Of a DNA stretch of 64,000 bases, positions 9,733 to 19,918 are shown in pieces (position 1 is the first letter of the stretch; every line of letters begins with the position of its first letter). The stretch comes from Lepus europaeus (lineage: Eukaryota; Chordata; Mammalia; Lagomorpha; Leporidae), in contig NC_084839.1 of assembly GCF_033115175.1 (NCBI RefSeq), positions 39,231,501-39,295,500 on the forward strand, in the 5' to 3' direction. The position numbers and the translations under genes are program-made. Below the pieces are notes generated by a model that did no database searches, was not told where the DNA came from, and worked only from the letters and a program-made list of their open reading frames with translations.

Positions 9733-10206
9733 CATGGTGAGGGCTGTACAGCAATCAAATGTACTTAATGCCACTAAATCACGCATTTAAAAATGGTTAA
9801 GATGCTAAAGTTTTTGCTATGTCTATTTTATCACAATACAAAAATGATTTAATCTCAGGTTTCAGCACCAAAACAAAATGAAAAAGGTAGTGGAGAGGGC
9901 TGTGCTACATTGTGAGTGTACTAACATGTCACTGAATTGAATACTCTTTAAATGGTTAGCATGGGAGATTTTAAGTTGTTTGTAATTTATCACAATAACA
10001 AAAATGCTAAAAAAAAATAAACCCACAAAACTATACATAAACAGACCCTATGACTCTGGAAGTTTATTCTTGTACTTTCCCAAGAGAAATGAGAACAAAA
10101 CGATTTGTGTAAGAATAATAGCCTCAAGCAGAAAATAGCCCAAGATGTCCATCAATAGGACAATGTCCAAACTGATTGTGGTCTGTCTGTATAATGGAAA
10201 ATTATT
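9733..10206 (+). mobile_element. L1 3' ends, two overlapping copies
   Basis: 'aatgtacttaatgccactaa' and 'gtgtactaacatgtcactga' (about 9759 and 9915) are the same L1 3' UTR block occurring twice, each followed by 'tatcacaataca'-like DNA. After 10055 an earlier part of the L1 3' UTR appears ('agatgtccatcaataggaca'). So at least two L1 pieces are juxtaposed out of order. Confidence 0.75.
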
Positions 10207-10521
10207 ATTTTAAAAATTTATTTATTTATTTGAAAGGCAGAGTTACAGAAAGACAGAGGTCTTCCATCCACTGGTTCATGCCTCAGATGGTCCCAACGGG
10301 CCAGGGCTGGGCCAGGCCCAGGCCAGGAGCCAGGAGCTTCTTCCCAGACTCCCACGTGGGTGCAGGGGCCCTAGCACTTGAGTCATCCTCGGCCACTTTT
10401 CCCAGGCCATTAGCAGGGAGCTGGATCAGAAGTGGAACAGCAGGGACTCGAACCGGCGTCTGTATGGGATGCTGTTGTAGCAGACAGCAGCTTAACCTGC
10501 TCTACCACAATGCCAGCCCAG
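10207..10521 (-). mobile_element. C-SINE with clear target-site duplication
   Basis: Full body from the reversed tail to 'cacaatgccagccca'. The 12-base word TGGAAAATTATT flanks it at 10195-10206 and 10522-10533, showing insertion into the older L1. Confidence 0.95.
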
Positions 10522-10559
10522 TGGAAAATTATTGAAATTGTTGACCTATTCAGCAGAGA

Positions 10560-11100
10560 CATGAACATAGGTTGCTTTACTCCAGTTCCCTTTCTTCAGC
10601 CCCACAGAGTGAGTTTTCCTACTCACTCCTAAATTTGAGCCTAAAGAACACCCTGAGTATTAGTGAAACCCTGGAGCCCCACAGCTACCTCTGTCAGTGT
10701 CACGGGGAGATGTACCTCAATTCTCACATTTCAAGCTCTTGCCCCAGCAGAGATAAGAATCGAAGGCCGAGGCATACATCAGTGCGCACATGTGAGCACC
10801 ACGTATTTAAAGTGAGAGAGGGGCTATCCATTCACACCAGAGTGTGGGCAGCCCCACGTGGAGATACCCACAATGAGTGGGCCAGAGAGTTGCCCACAAG
10901 GGGAGATCCTGGGAGGAGGTCAGGAAAGGACCAACAGCAAGGGCAAGAAGCCAAAAGGACAAAGGGCCACCCACCATGTGGCAGTCCCTTTTATGGGGTA
11001 AAAGGTTCCCTAATTGATTATACAAACGGGATAGGATTTGGGTGGGGTTTAGTGCTTGGGAGGTTTTATGGGAGTGTCATGGTGCCTCCACGAGTTTAAT
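10560..11100 (-). mobile_element. Possible ERV LTR, unclassified
   Basis: On the minus strand, 'ccataaaagggactgccac' could be a TATA region. 'gacctcctcccaggatctcc', an AATAAA-like 'tttaaatacg' and 'ctctgctggggcaagagctt' follow in the order of a class I LTR. The boundaries are not clear. A long plus-strand frame across it is judged accidental. Confidence 0.35.
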
Positions 11101-12249
11101 TTCCTGTGGCCACCGCGACGGCTCCCCTTCCTGGTCCCAGATGAGATGCAGGTGCGTCATGGGAAAGTGGGTGTCCTAGACTGACAGGTAAGGGGGTAGA
11201 GGCTCTGCCTTTCAAATAAATAAATTAATTAATTCATATAGCAGGGATTTTTCCCAAATAACATTTCAGGTATTTATAGTGGTGCAAAAGGGAGCCATGA
11301 CCAGGAGGACCACGTGTTCCAGATCGTCCACACTTGCTGCTCCAGTATTGGCAGCAGCAGTGCCCCCTTCACTCTCACACATGTCCTGTTTGGATACATT
11401 ATGGGGTTACGCTAGCTATTGACCCTCCTGATGTTGGACAGTCTGTACACACACACACAGACACACACAGTCATTGTGAAGGCACAGAAGCTGCCCTGCT
11501 CAGGGGCCAAGAGTGCAGGGAGCAGAGTTGTGCACGGGGTGAGCATGGTTCTGAGCTGCTTCCCCCCTCCAGGTTTCACTGCAGCTCCATGGAGGAAACC
11601 GAGGCTGAGAAGCTGAGCCGAAAGCAGCAGCTCCCAAGAGGGGTAGATTAAAAAGGTACATCTGTCTAAAAGAGCTATTTTAATAAGTGCAAAATAAAAA
11701 TTCAAAGTGATGTGACAGTACCGTGTCACAGTGAGAATGGTAGTCTATTTTTCCTTAAGGGTACATAAAATATGGTATGTTTAACAACCGAGGGCTTCTT
11801 AGATTACAGAAAAGAAATATGTGTGTTTCTACAGGAGAGGATCCTATTGAAACTGCTGGGTAGGAGGATATATGCATTTAAAACTTTGGTAGATTCTGAA
11901 AAATCGTCTCAAAGACAAAATTGGACTGGACAGGGTCCACTCCCTCCCTCTCTCCTCCAGGCTGGTTGTTACCAACCCTTCTCGTTTCTTCTCCTCCGGC
12001 TCTCACCTCCTCATTCTGCCTGCACTCCAGAGGAAAGGGATCGATGCTCCCTTGAACTGTCTTCCTGTTTCAGCGTGTGTGCAATCAGCTCAACTCTGCG
12101 TCACGCTCCCCTAGAGCCGGGGCCTTGGGGAAGAAGAAAGGTCATCTGCCCACGTGGCGCTGGTGAGGACAGGAAGGGGACCTCGGACACTGCCGAACAC
12201 AGGGAATCCCAGGTGTTCAAGATGGTTCCCACTGCTACAGGTGGCATGG
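11101..12249. other. Unique sequence with a C-SINE tail remnant
   Basis: 11203-11240 reads 'ctgcctttcaaataaataaa' and looks like the bare 3' end of a C-SINE. 11443-11468 is a short CA-rich run. The rest shows no known repeat. The frame at 11772-12272 has no recognisable domain. Confidence 0.45.
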
Positions 12250-13130
12250 GCATTTTTTACACTTCTAGCTAGAGAATTGAATAATTATTAGGTTCCTCCC
12301 CTCCTAATGAAAACGGAATTGCCCTGAGAGGCCCTGGACGCAAGCTGACCAGAACACACGCAGTCCCCAGGGCCACGTGTGTTGCTATGGCAGCTCCTCA
12401 CATGGGTTTTGACTCCTCCACAGTAGCATTCCTGTTTAGTCATGTTCTGCTTAATATATAGCCATCATGAAACGCTGGCTAAAAATATCAAATACAAAAA
12501 GCTTGTGGAAATAAATTGAGGATCAAGGGATCACTCTACAGATGGGAATCCAGATCTTCATTCACTAGGCACACACATTGCCTCGGGCTCAGCGTGACTG
12601 TCACCGTCATACCTGATCTGGCCTTTTGTCACTAGGGACAAAGACCAGCCACACCCACCTCATGTTACTTGCAGAATATTTGCATACTGCAGTCTGAATC
12701 CTTCTGTTTTATCTCATCATTTAGACACAAAAACATGAAAGTAATAAAAATAAACCAGTTCTTTTTTAAAAGTGCAAAAGGGATAACTTCCAAACATTCA
12801 TTTAGGAGAGCAATTTCTGCCTATTTCTGACATTACAATGAGTCATTCAATTCCATCCATTTTAATATACAGTACATTTGTCCCAATACAAAATGTTATT
12901 TTTAAAAGTTATTTGCTCACAAAGCATGCTTTCCCCTTACATAATTAAAAGAAATCAAACATGTTGCTTTACTTGGCAAACAGAGGTTGAGACTTGTCTT
13001 TTTGTATTGTAGGTATTACCATTTTAAAATTATACACGAATCTAAAATAAGTTTTATTTTAAAAAATCACTTTTGACATATCTTACACAAATTACTAAAT
13101 GATTAGAATAATTTCCAGGTGTCAGAAAGT
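12250..13130. other. AT-rich, repeat-free island
   Basis: Clearly more AT-rich than the DNA on either side, with homeobox-like TAATTA/ATTAAT words and no C-SINE or L1 landmark. This is the usual look of conserved non-coding DNA, but conservation cannot be read from a single sequence. Confidence 0.35.
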
Positions 13131-13408
13131 TTTGTGGTGAAAGGGGTTCTCCGGTCCAAACAGGTCGGAAAGCTCTCAACGGGTCAACCCCTGAGTTTAT
13201 GGGTGTGGATGAGAAAGCGAGAGCGGCATGGAAGGTCCCTGAGGACTTTCAGAGGAGCAGTGAGGACCACAGCTAAGACTCCTCGCTCACTGCTCTTCAG
13301 ACACAGTCTGGGGCCGGTGAAAGATGTGCAGGTCTCCGGAGACTCCTTTTTGCTGGGAAACGTCTCCAGTGGCAGCGGTTCTGAGCTCTGCTTAGAAGGT
13401 TCAGGATT

Positions 13409-13716
13409 GGGGCCTGTGCTGTGGCATGGTGGGTGAAGCCCCCACCGCCTGCATTGCCGGCATCCCATATGGGCGCCGGTTCAAGTCCCGGCTGCCCCAC
13501 TTCCGATCTGGGAAAGCAGTAGAGGATGGCCAAAGTCCTTGAGCCCCTGCACCTGCATGGGAGACCCAGAAGCAGCTCCTGGCTCCTGGCTCCGGATCCG
13601 CGCAGCTCCAGCCATTGCAGCCAACTGGGAGTGACCCAGCAGATGGAAGACCTCTCTTCCTCTCCTTCTCTCTGTGTGTAACTCTGACTTTCAAATAAAT
13701 AAATCTTAAAAGAAAA
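13409..13716 (+). mobile_element. C-SINE
   Basis: Head 'ggggcctgtgctgtggcatgg', B box 'ggttcaagtcccgg', tail 'ctttcaaataaataaatctt'. About 15 bases are missing after 'ccacttccgatc'. Confidence 0.94.
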
Positions 13717-14118
13717 GAACTCTCCAGGTTCCTCTGGTACAGCCCTGATTTCCTTAGGGGCCAAACCACTCAGCTTCCCTCCAGGGAACTACTGCCTGTC
13801 CCTTGTGCACAGGTGGACCTGGTCACTCTGCTGACACAATGAAGGAGCGTGAACTGGGGGTTGTGAGAAGGGAAGGTGGACCTCCAGGGGCCATGGTTCA
13901 CCAGGTGGGTTCAGCCTGGGAGGCTCCACAGGGAGGAAGGGCGGACTCTGCAGAGGCTGCTGGATTTCAGAAGACTCTGTGTACATGGCCACAACTCTCT
14001 TGTTTACCAGGAAATTAACTCCTTTCAATTTAGGAAAAATAAATTCCCAGCTAACCACACATTCATCTTTTCAGCTCTTCCAACTTGTGGGAAGAATTTT
14101 TGTCAAAATCACTCTCTC
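13717..14118. other. Unique sequence, no gene recognised
   Basis: Moderate GC. Nothing recognised. Confidence 0.45.
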
Positions 14119-14434
14119 AGAGCCGGTGCTGTGGCGTAGTGAATAAAGCCCACTGCCTGTGATGCCGGCATCCCATATGGGTGCCTCTTCGAGTCCTGGC
14201 TGCTCCACTTGTAATCCAGCTCCCTGCTAATGCACCTGGGAAAGCAGCCAAAGATGGCCCGAATGCCTGGGCCCCTGCCACCCACGTGGGACCCACGTGG
14301 GAGACCTGGAAGAAGCTCCTGGCTTCCGTGTGGCCCAGCCTGGCTGCTGCGGCCCTACAGAGTGAACCAGCAGATGGAAGATCTCTCTCTCTCCCTTTCT
14401 CTGCCTTTTAAATAAATAAAAACCTTAAAAACCA
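14119..14434 (+). mobile_element. C-SINE
   Basis: Head 'agccggtgctgtggcgtagtg', B box 'cttcgagtcctgg'. The words 'acgtgggacccacgtgggag' show a small internal duplication of the ACGTGGGA segment. The tail is 'ttttaaataaataaaaacc'. Confidence 0.94.
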
Positions 14435-15282
14435 CTCAGGCCTTTGAGTTACACGACTTGAGCCCATGCCTGATGGGTCACAGTTATTCATGATCCCTTT
14501 TCAGAGCCCCTGAGCTCTCCTTGTGTGTCTCTCCCAGTTTGCCACCTGGCTCCTTTCTCCAGCCGGATAATCCAGCTTGCCCATGCTGGTGAGCTTCCTA
14601 TGAACATCTCCAGGTGGCCCCTGGGTGACAGAGTCTGGCGCTGCCTCCTCGTTGTCAACAGGATCACGCTAACTCCTTTTGCTCTGATTTCAAGGCCTCA
14701 TCAGCCCGGGACCATCCTCCTGCTTGACATGTGCAACCTGCTCCGTGGCCCAGTCACTGGCCAGGCAACTACACAAATGACCTTCCTGCAGCCCCCACGG
14801 CCTGCTCCCGCGGGCTCCTCCCCAGCACTGCCACCACCATTCTGGTGTTCGCCCGTCTAGCTCTCCCGGGAGAGCAGGGGTCGCCCAACCAGGCGGTCAG
14901 CACAGCCATGAGAGCGGCCAGCCCGGAGGACAGCAGGGGTGTGATGGCGGCTTTGTGCAGGTGGCGCCTGCTGCCCTCCCAGGGTGCAGGTAGCTGGCGG
15001 AGCTGCCAGGGAGGGGCCAGTGTTAGTATCTTTAGAAACGATAATAAAAAAACTGAATATAGCAATAATGATTATAACCATAAATCTAACCTGGACTGTA
15101 GGGGGTACACCTTCTTAAAAAGGTTATTTGCTTATTAATTTACTTATTTATGGAGGAAAGACGCCCAGGACAGTCATCACTCGGCCCTGGGCACACAATG
15201 TATTGAATTTTTTTTTTTAAAGAAACGGATGTTCAGGTATTTGGGGGTCTACTGGTTTTAAAAGTAAACACTTTGTGACCCA
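14435..15282. other. Unique sequence with an AT-rich patch
   Basis: GC-rich to about 15020. An AT-rich patch with ATAAT/ATTAT words follows (15020-15140), then an approach to the CpG island. No exon recognised. Confidence 0.45.
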
Positions 15283-15853
15283 CTGACCACACGGCGCCCT
15301 CGCAGGGCCGGCGGCGCGGTCCGGTGCCGAGCATCCCGGCACCGGCTCCGGGCGGACCGCGGGCCACCGAGGGCCCGGCGCGGCGACGCGGCTCGGAGGC
15401 CACCGCCTGGCCCCGGCGGACCCAGCCGCGAGCCACAGGACGCGCTCGTGCAAGGGTTTCTCAGCTCCCGCAGGATCCGGGTCGGGCCTCCCGGCGGCCG
15501 GCAGCCCCGGAGCCCCGGCCTCCCGACTCAGCCTCACCCCCGGCTCGCGTCGGCGCTCCTTAGGCCCTCCTGCCGGCTCCTTAGGCCCGGCGCTGCCCGC
15601 CCCTCAAAGGACCCGGCGGCGGGGCGAGCCGCTCGCTCCGGAAGGCCTCAGGGCCCGGCCGTCGCGGTCCGGGTGACCTTTCTCTCTGCGCCACGGCCGA
15701 CACCCATTGGGTGAGCTGCGGGGCACAGCCCGACGCCGAGCCGGAAGTTGCCGAAACCTCGCGTCCGCCGAGTCGCGGACGCGCATGCTCAGCAGAGGCC
15801 CCGCCCCGGGCTGAGTGAACCCTGATAGAGCCAGCGCGCGGGCGGCTAAGCGG
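15283..15853. promoter_or_regulatory. CpG island with promoter-type motifs
   Basis: Dense CpG over about 570 bp, with GC clearly above the surroundings. Motifs cluster in its right third: CCAAT box (ATTGG, 15706-15710), ETS site CCGGAAGT (15741-15748), NRF1-like GCGCATGC (15781-15788) and a GC box GGCCCCGCCCC (15797-15807). This NF-Y/ETS/NRF1/Sp1 mix is typical of TATA-less, often bidirectional RNA polymerase II promoters. The island ends at the tRNA gene. Which Pol II transcript it serves, if any, I cannot see. Confidence 0.75.
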
Positions 15854-15854
15854 A

Positions 15855-15947
15855 GCTCCAGTGGCGCAATCGGTTAGCGCGCGGTACTTATACAGCAGTA
15901 CATGCAGAGCGATGCCGAGGTTGTGAGTTCGAGCCTCACCTGGAGCA
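15855..15947 (+). tRNA. tRNA-Ile (anticodon UAU), with 19-nt intron
   Basis: This gene decodes AUA codons. The full cloverleaf can be drawn. The acceptor stem GCTCCAG (15855-15861) pairs with CTGGAGC (15940-15946), followed by discriminator A at 15947. The anticodon stem CGGTA pairs with TGCCG. The anticodon TAT lies at 15889-15891 with A37 at 15892. The intron is 15893-15911, directly after position 37, the standard place for nuclear tRNA introns. The T arm is GTGAG-TTCGAGC-CTCAC. The internal A box (about 15862-15873) and B box (GTTCGAGCC, about 15927-15935) are intact. All tRNA-Ile(UAU) genes I know of in mammals carry an intron. This one, from memory, matches the human chromosome 2 type very closely. 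It is a single gene, not part of a cluster. Confidence 0.96.
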
Positions 15948-15953
15948 CGATCG

Positions 15954-15957
15954 TTTT
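15954..15957 (+). terminator. RNA polymerase III terminator (TTTT)
   Basis: Four T residues begin seven bases after the mature 3' end of the tRNA. This is the expected position and minimal length for Pol III termination. Confidence 0.8.
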
Positions 15958-17019
15958 GGATGCCCGCGGCTCCCCTTTTGTCTCTGAGACGGAAGAAAGG
16001 CGTCAGCCTTCCTTTAGTCTCTTCGGCTCCGATCTCTGACTGATGTGGTGCACACTCCCTCAGCCACAGGAGGGAAGCCGACCGAAGTGGGGTATTTCTC
16101 CTTTAGCGAGTTAACTTGTTGCCACCGCCCAGCATCCTCCAGCTCAAACTTGCACACGCTCCCGGCGGGGGGAGGGGACTCCCTCCAAGTTCTCTTCCCT
16201 GGCGTGTCCCTTAACTGTATCCAGACCCCGGCCTTGGCACCAGGGTGCGGCGGGAGCCCCTGGCTGGTGCAGACACTTCGCCCTGCGGAGCGAGCCCGAG
16301 CCACTGGCCCGGCGCTCTTCGTGGGAATCGCAGTTTGGGGACAGCGCCAGGGCGGTTTGCGCTCCCCACTGAGTGCCGCTGTCCCCGGCGGTGGAGCTCG
16401 CTGGCCGGCCGCACAGAGCGTGCTGGCCCGGGCGGTGCAGGTGGACACCGCACGCCCCTGCGCGGGAAGCCTGGCCTCACCGGGGCGGGCTCGGGGCGCC
16501 CTGCCCCGCACACGCAGGAGGCGCTGGCAGAGCCAGGAGCGGGGTTAGCTGGGTGGGAGTGGGGCCGGGCGGGGGACACAGAAGTGAAAACATGGGCATT
16601 CCCGAAAGGCACAGCGCAGAGAGCGGCTCAGACTGCGATGTAGACCCCGAGAGCCGAGCGCGGGGCCGGGTCTCTTCACGTGGAGGACCAGGGCGAGTGC
16701 GTGGAAGACCAGTCCGTCCTGTCCACTAGGGGCCCTCCCACCGCCCCAGCCGCTCTTCCAAGCTTCCAGGGTTGGGGCTGCATTTCCACGTTCTGACGAC
16801 GCTCACGGTCAGACAGTGTTTCAGTTCGCAGCACTGTCACTGTTGGAATGGTGGTGGCTTCTGGGACCATTGCATCTGGTAAGATACTGGTGCCAGAAGG
16901 AAGGAAGCTAAAGTAGTCGCTTTTTCCTCGCTGAATCTAGAAGTCTCCAGCTAGGACATGACCCGTGGGGTCATGAACAAGATAACTAATGGCAGGCTTA
17001 TAGTCCATTTTTTAAAAAA
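15958..17019. other. GC-rich shelf downstream of the tRNA gene
   Basis: CpG is frequent again at about 16230-16680, so the island may extend past the tRNA. Overlapping frames exist on both strands because stop codons are rare in such composition. None shows a domain. Confidence 0.45.
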
Positions 17020-17312
17020 GATTTTAACTACATCAGGAGTTAAACATTTTTATTAACTTGAGAGGAGGGCCAGGGTGGGAGGCTGGGGTCAAGGGAGATT
17101 GCATCTGCTGGTTCCCTGCCCAACTGACCGGGCCAAGCTGGGAGTTCAACCCAGGTCTCCCACAGAGTGGCAGTCACTTGCACCATCCCTGCTGCCTCCC
17201 AGGGTCCGCAGCAGCAGGAAGCTGGAGAAAAAGAGGCAGGAGTGAGCCTCAGTACTTCTGTATCAGATAAGGACATCTCAACCACCAGGCTAAACACCTG
17301 CCCCTGGAGTCC
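17020..17312 (-). mobile_element. Old C-repeat SINE, diverged subfamily
   Basis: 'gagttcaacccaggtctccca', 'ctgcctcccagggtccgcag' and 'gcaggaagctggagaa' in order, then 'caaccaccaggctaaacacctg'. It has the same layout as the old copy at 26282-26537. Confidence 0.7.
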
Positions 17313-17439
17313 AAGTCTTAAAGTGATGTCGGCAGTGACAGGGACAGGAGACAGCTAGCTGAGGTCTGAGGTAGGAAGCCGGGGACAGAGGGCTCCAGGG
17401 ACTCCAGTCTGATGCACAGGGGAAAACACCAGCGAAATG

Positions 17440-17790
17440 CACGGAAGGAACTCCTGACTACTGGAAAACAAGACAGACAGACTGAAAGCCAAACAGGATG
17501 CGGCTACACTGGACCCGTCCAGCTCGGACACTGGCTCCCCAGCAGCGAGTGGCTCACTGACATGCTTGCAAAGCCCTCTACAAGTGTCCTCCCGACCCAG
17601 AGGCTACATACAACCCCCTAGGCTGCTTCCCCAGGGCCATCTCTTCTGGGACCCTCTTGGGTTGCTGCTGGGGGCTTTCTCTGCCTTTTGCTCTCTCTTT
17701 TCACTTAATAAGCTTTTTTTGCCCGCTCACCTGCCATGTCCTTGCTCCTCATTCTTCAGTCCTGAGCGGCTAGAACTGCAGAGTGCTTGC
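17440..17790 (+). mobile_element. Possible ERV LTR, unclassified
   Basis: 'ttctgggaccctcttgggtt', 'gctctctcttttcacttaat' and 'aagcttttttt', then 'ctcctcattcttcagtcc', resemble the R/U5 region of class I LTRs, with TTAATAAGC in place of AATAAA. Termini are not defined. Confidence 0.3.
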
Positions 17791-18445
17791 AACAAAGCAG
17801 TTGTTTAAGGGTTGTTGCGAGTGAGAAAACTCAAGCCAGAAAGTTAGGAGAAAATGCTTTAGAAGCCACCAAGTACCAAGGTGTTATTATGAGCACCAGA
17901 CTGGTGGATTAGGCCTGTATATAATGTCTGTATGCATTCCACGTGGCTCCAGGAGGAGGGTGGGTGACTATGAGATGGGCAGACTGGAAGCAAGGTTGAA
18001 GTGCGGCTGCACAGCCCCAGGCCCCCAGCAGGACAGAAGCCTGATACAGCCCTGGCCGACATGAGCTCATCAGAGCCAAGGGAGTCACAAAGCTGGAGCG
18101 AGTGCAGACTCAGGAGAATTTGGAACACGGGCAGAGCCAGCCCAGAGTGAAGGTTTTGATGCATGACAAGATACAGTTGAATAGAGATAGCTGTAGGTCT
18201 GTGTTCAAAGTTCAGTGTGGGGGATGCCTGGCCTGGCAGCTGCTTGCTGGCACAGGATCTGGGGTCTGCACTGTGTGTGCCCTCTGTTGTGCCAGCAGCG
18301 TGAGCCGGCTGCTGTGAACGTCACCTGGATACTGATGCATTACTGTATACTGCATTCATGATGTGGAGGCAGGGGCCACCGAGCAGCAGTCTATGGAGCA
18401 AACCTAGCCTGCAGACAGGCTTGCAAAGTGTTTACAGTTGTAAAA
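17791..18445. other. Unique sequence, no gene recognised
   Basis: No repeat or exon recognised. Confidence 0.45.
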
Positions 18446-18785
18446 ATTATTTATTTGATTTTAAAATAAGATTCATTTATTTTGAAAGTCAGAGTTGTAG
18501 AGAGAGAAGGAGAGATGGAGAAAGACCTTCCATCTGCTGTTTCACTCCCCAGATGGTTGCAATGGCCAGGACTGATTCAGACCAAAGCCACAAGTCAAGA
18601 GCTTCTTTAGGGTCTCCCATGTGGGACCAGGGACCCAAGCACTTGGTCTATCTTCTGCTGCTTATCCAGGTGCATTAACAGGGAGCCTGGTCAGAAGTGG
18701 AGCAGCTGGGACTCGAACTGGTGCCCATATGGGATGGCAGAGTTGCAGATGGCAGCTTTACCCACCATGCCACAGCGCTAGCCCT
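18446..18785 (-). mobile_element. C-SINE, inserted next to or into an older copy
   Basis: Full body from the reversed tail ('tgattttaaaataagattca') to the reversed head 'gccacagcgctagcccc'. An older minus-strand C-repeat piece continues directly on its right. Confidence 0.93.
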
Positions 18786-18799
18786 GGGGTTCGTGAGCC

Positions 18800-18935
18800 A
18801 TCGCTTGCTTCCTAGAGTTCGCAATGGCAGAGAACAAGAATGGGAAGTGGAGTTGGGACTCCAACAACTCGGGCACTTCAAAATGGGCTGTGGGTAAGTG
18901 GTGTGTTAACTGCTGAGCCAAATGCCCATCCTGCT
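18800..18935 (-). mobile_element. Old C-repeat SINE, 5' part
   Basis: 'gggaagtggagttgggactc', 'gcacttcaaaatgggctgtgg', and 'ttaactgctgagccaaatgcc', the reversed head of the old subfamily. Confidence 0.7.
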
Positions 18936-19135
18936 ATCTACATTAAAAACCACAACGTTTGCCTACCTGTTGGGAGATTCCATAGAACGGCCCTGATTTC
19001 CAGTCTCTGGTGGCAAGTCAGAAGAGCAGCCGTTGAGGGCCATCCCCATGGGCACATATATGTATCATGTTCCAGGTACATGAGATCACCTTTAGAAAGG
19101 ATTTCTTTCCTTTTTTTTTATGAAAAAAGTTTTAG

Positions 19136-19325
19136 GGGGTTGGTCTTATGGCACAGTGAGCTAAGCCACTGCCTGTGACACTGGCATCCTATATTGGAGA
19201 GCTGCCCTGGCCGTTGTGGCCATTTGGGGAGTGAACCAATGGAGGGAAGAGCTCTCTCTCTGCCTCTCTCTCTCTGTCTCTCTCTCTGTCTCAATGTCTT
19301 CAATAAATAAAGACTTAAAAAACAA
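19136..19325 (+). mobile_element. C-SINE with internal deletion (first of three in tandem)
   Basis: The head and A-box half to 'ggcatcctatattgg' join directly to 'ctggccgttgtggccatttgg', so about 130 bases of the middle are gone. The tail 'caataaataaagacttaaaa' is intact. Confidence 0.88.
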
Positions 19326-19332
19326 AACTTTG

Positions 19333-19606
19333 ATTGTGGTAGGCATTTGGTGCAGTGCTTAAGGTGGTACCCGGGACACTTGCATCCCATATCAGAGAGA
19401 CTAGGTTTGGGTACTGGCTCTGAGTCTGATTCCAGCTTCCTGTTAATGTACACCCCAAGGGGAAGCAGGTGACCACTCAAGTACTTGGGTCTCTGCCTCC
19501 CACCTGGGGGACTTGGCTCCTGGTTTCAGCCTAACTCAGCCTGGCTGTTGTGGGCATCTCAGACAACATCTGTCTGTCTCTCTCTGCCTTTCAAACAAAT
19601 GGAAAA
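19333..19606 (+). mobile_element. Older C-SINE (second of three in tandem)
   Basis: 'gtaggcatttggtgcagtgc', 'gtactggctctgagtctgat', 'acttggctcctggtttcagcc' and the tail 'cctttcaaacaaatgg'. Much more diverged than its neighbours. Confidence 0.78.
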
Positions 19607-19610
19607 CAAA

Positions 19611-19918
19611 GGGGCCAGTGCTGTGGCATAGTAGGCTAAGCTTCTACCTGGGGCCCCAATTCATGTCCCAACTGCTCGTCTTCTGATCCAGCTCCCTGCT
19701 AACGTACCTGGAAAAGCAGCAGAAGATGGCTCAAGTCCTTGTGCCCCTGCACCCATGTGGGAGACCTGGAAGAAGCTCCTGGTTCCTGGCTTCAAATTGG
19801 TCCAGCTCAGACTTTTACAGACATTTGGGGAGTGGGCCAGCAGATGAAAGACCTCTTTCTCTCTAACTCTGCCTCTCAAATAGATAAAATCCTTTAAAAA
19901 AAAAAAAGGAAAAGAAAA
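19611..19918 (+). mobile_element. C-SINE (third of three in tandem)
   Basis: Head 'aggggccagtgctgtggcata', with about 20 bases lost before the B box, core 'agcagaagatggctcaagtcc', and a tail ending in a long A run. Confidence 0.92.

Noticed and set aside
10572-11099. 175-codon plus-strand frame
   Set aside because: It lies antisense to what looks like an LTR, and no retroviral or cellular domain is visible.
13409-14434. B-box hits (GGTTCGAGTCC-like) that could be called tRNA genes
   Set aside because: These are the tRNA-derived heads of C-SINEs; the acceptor and anticodon stems cannot be drawn.
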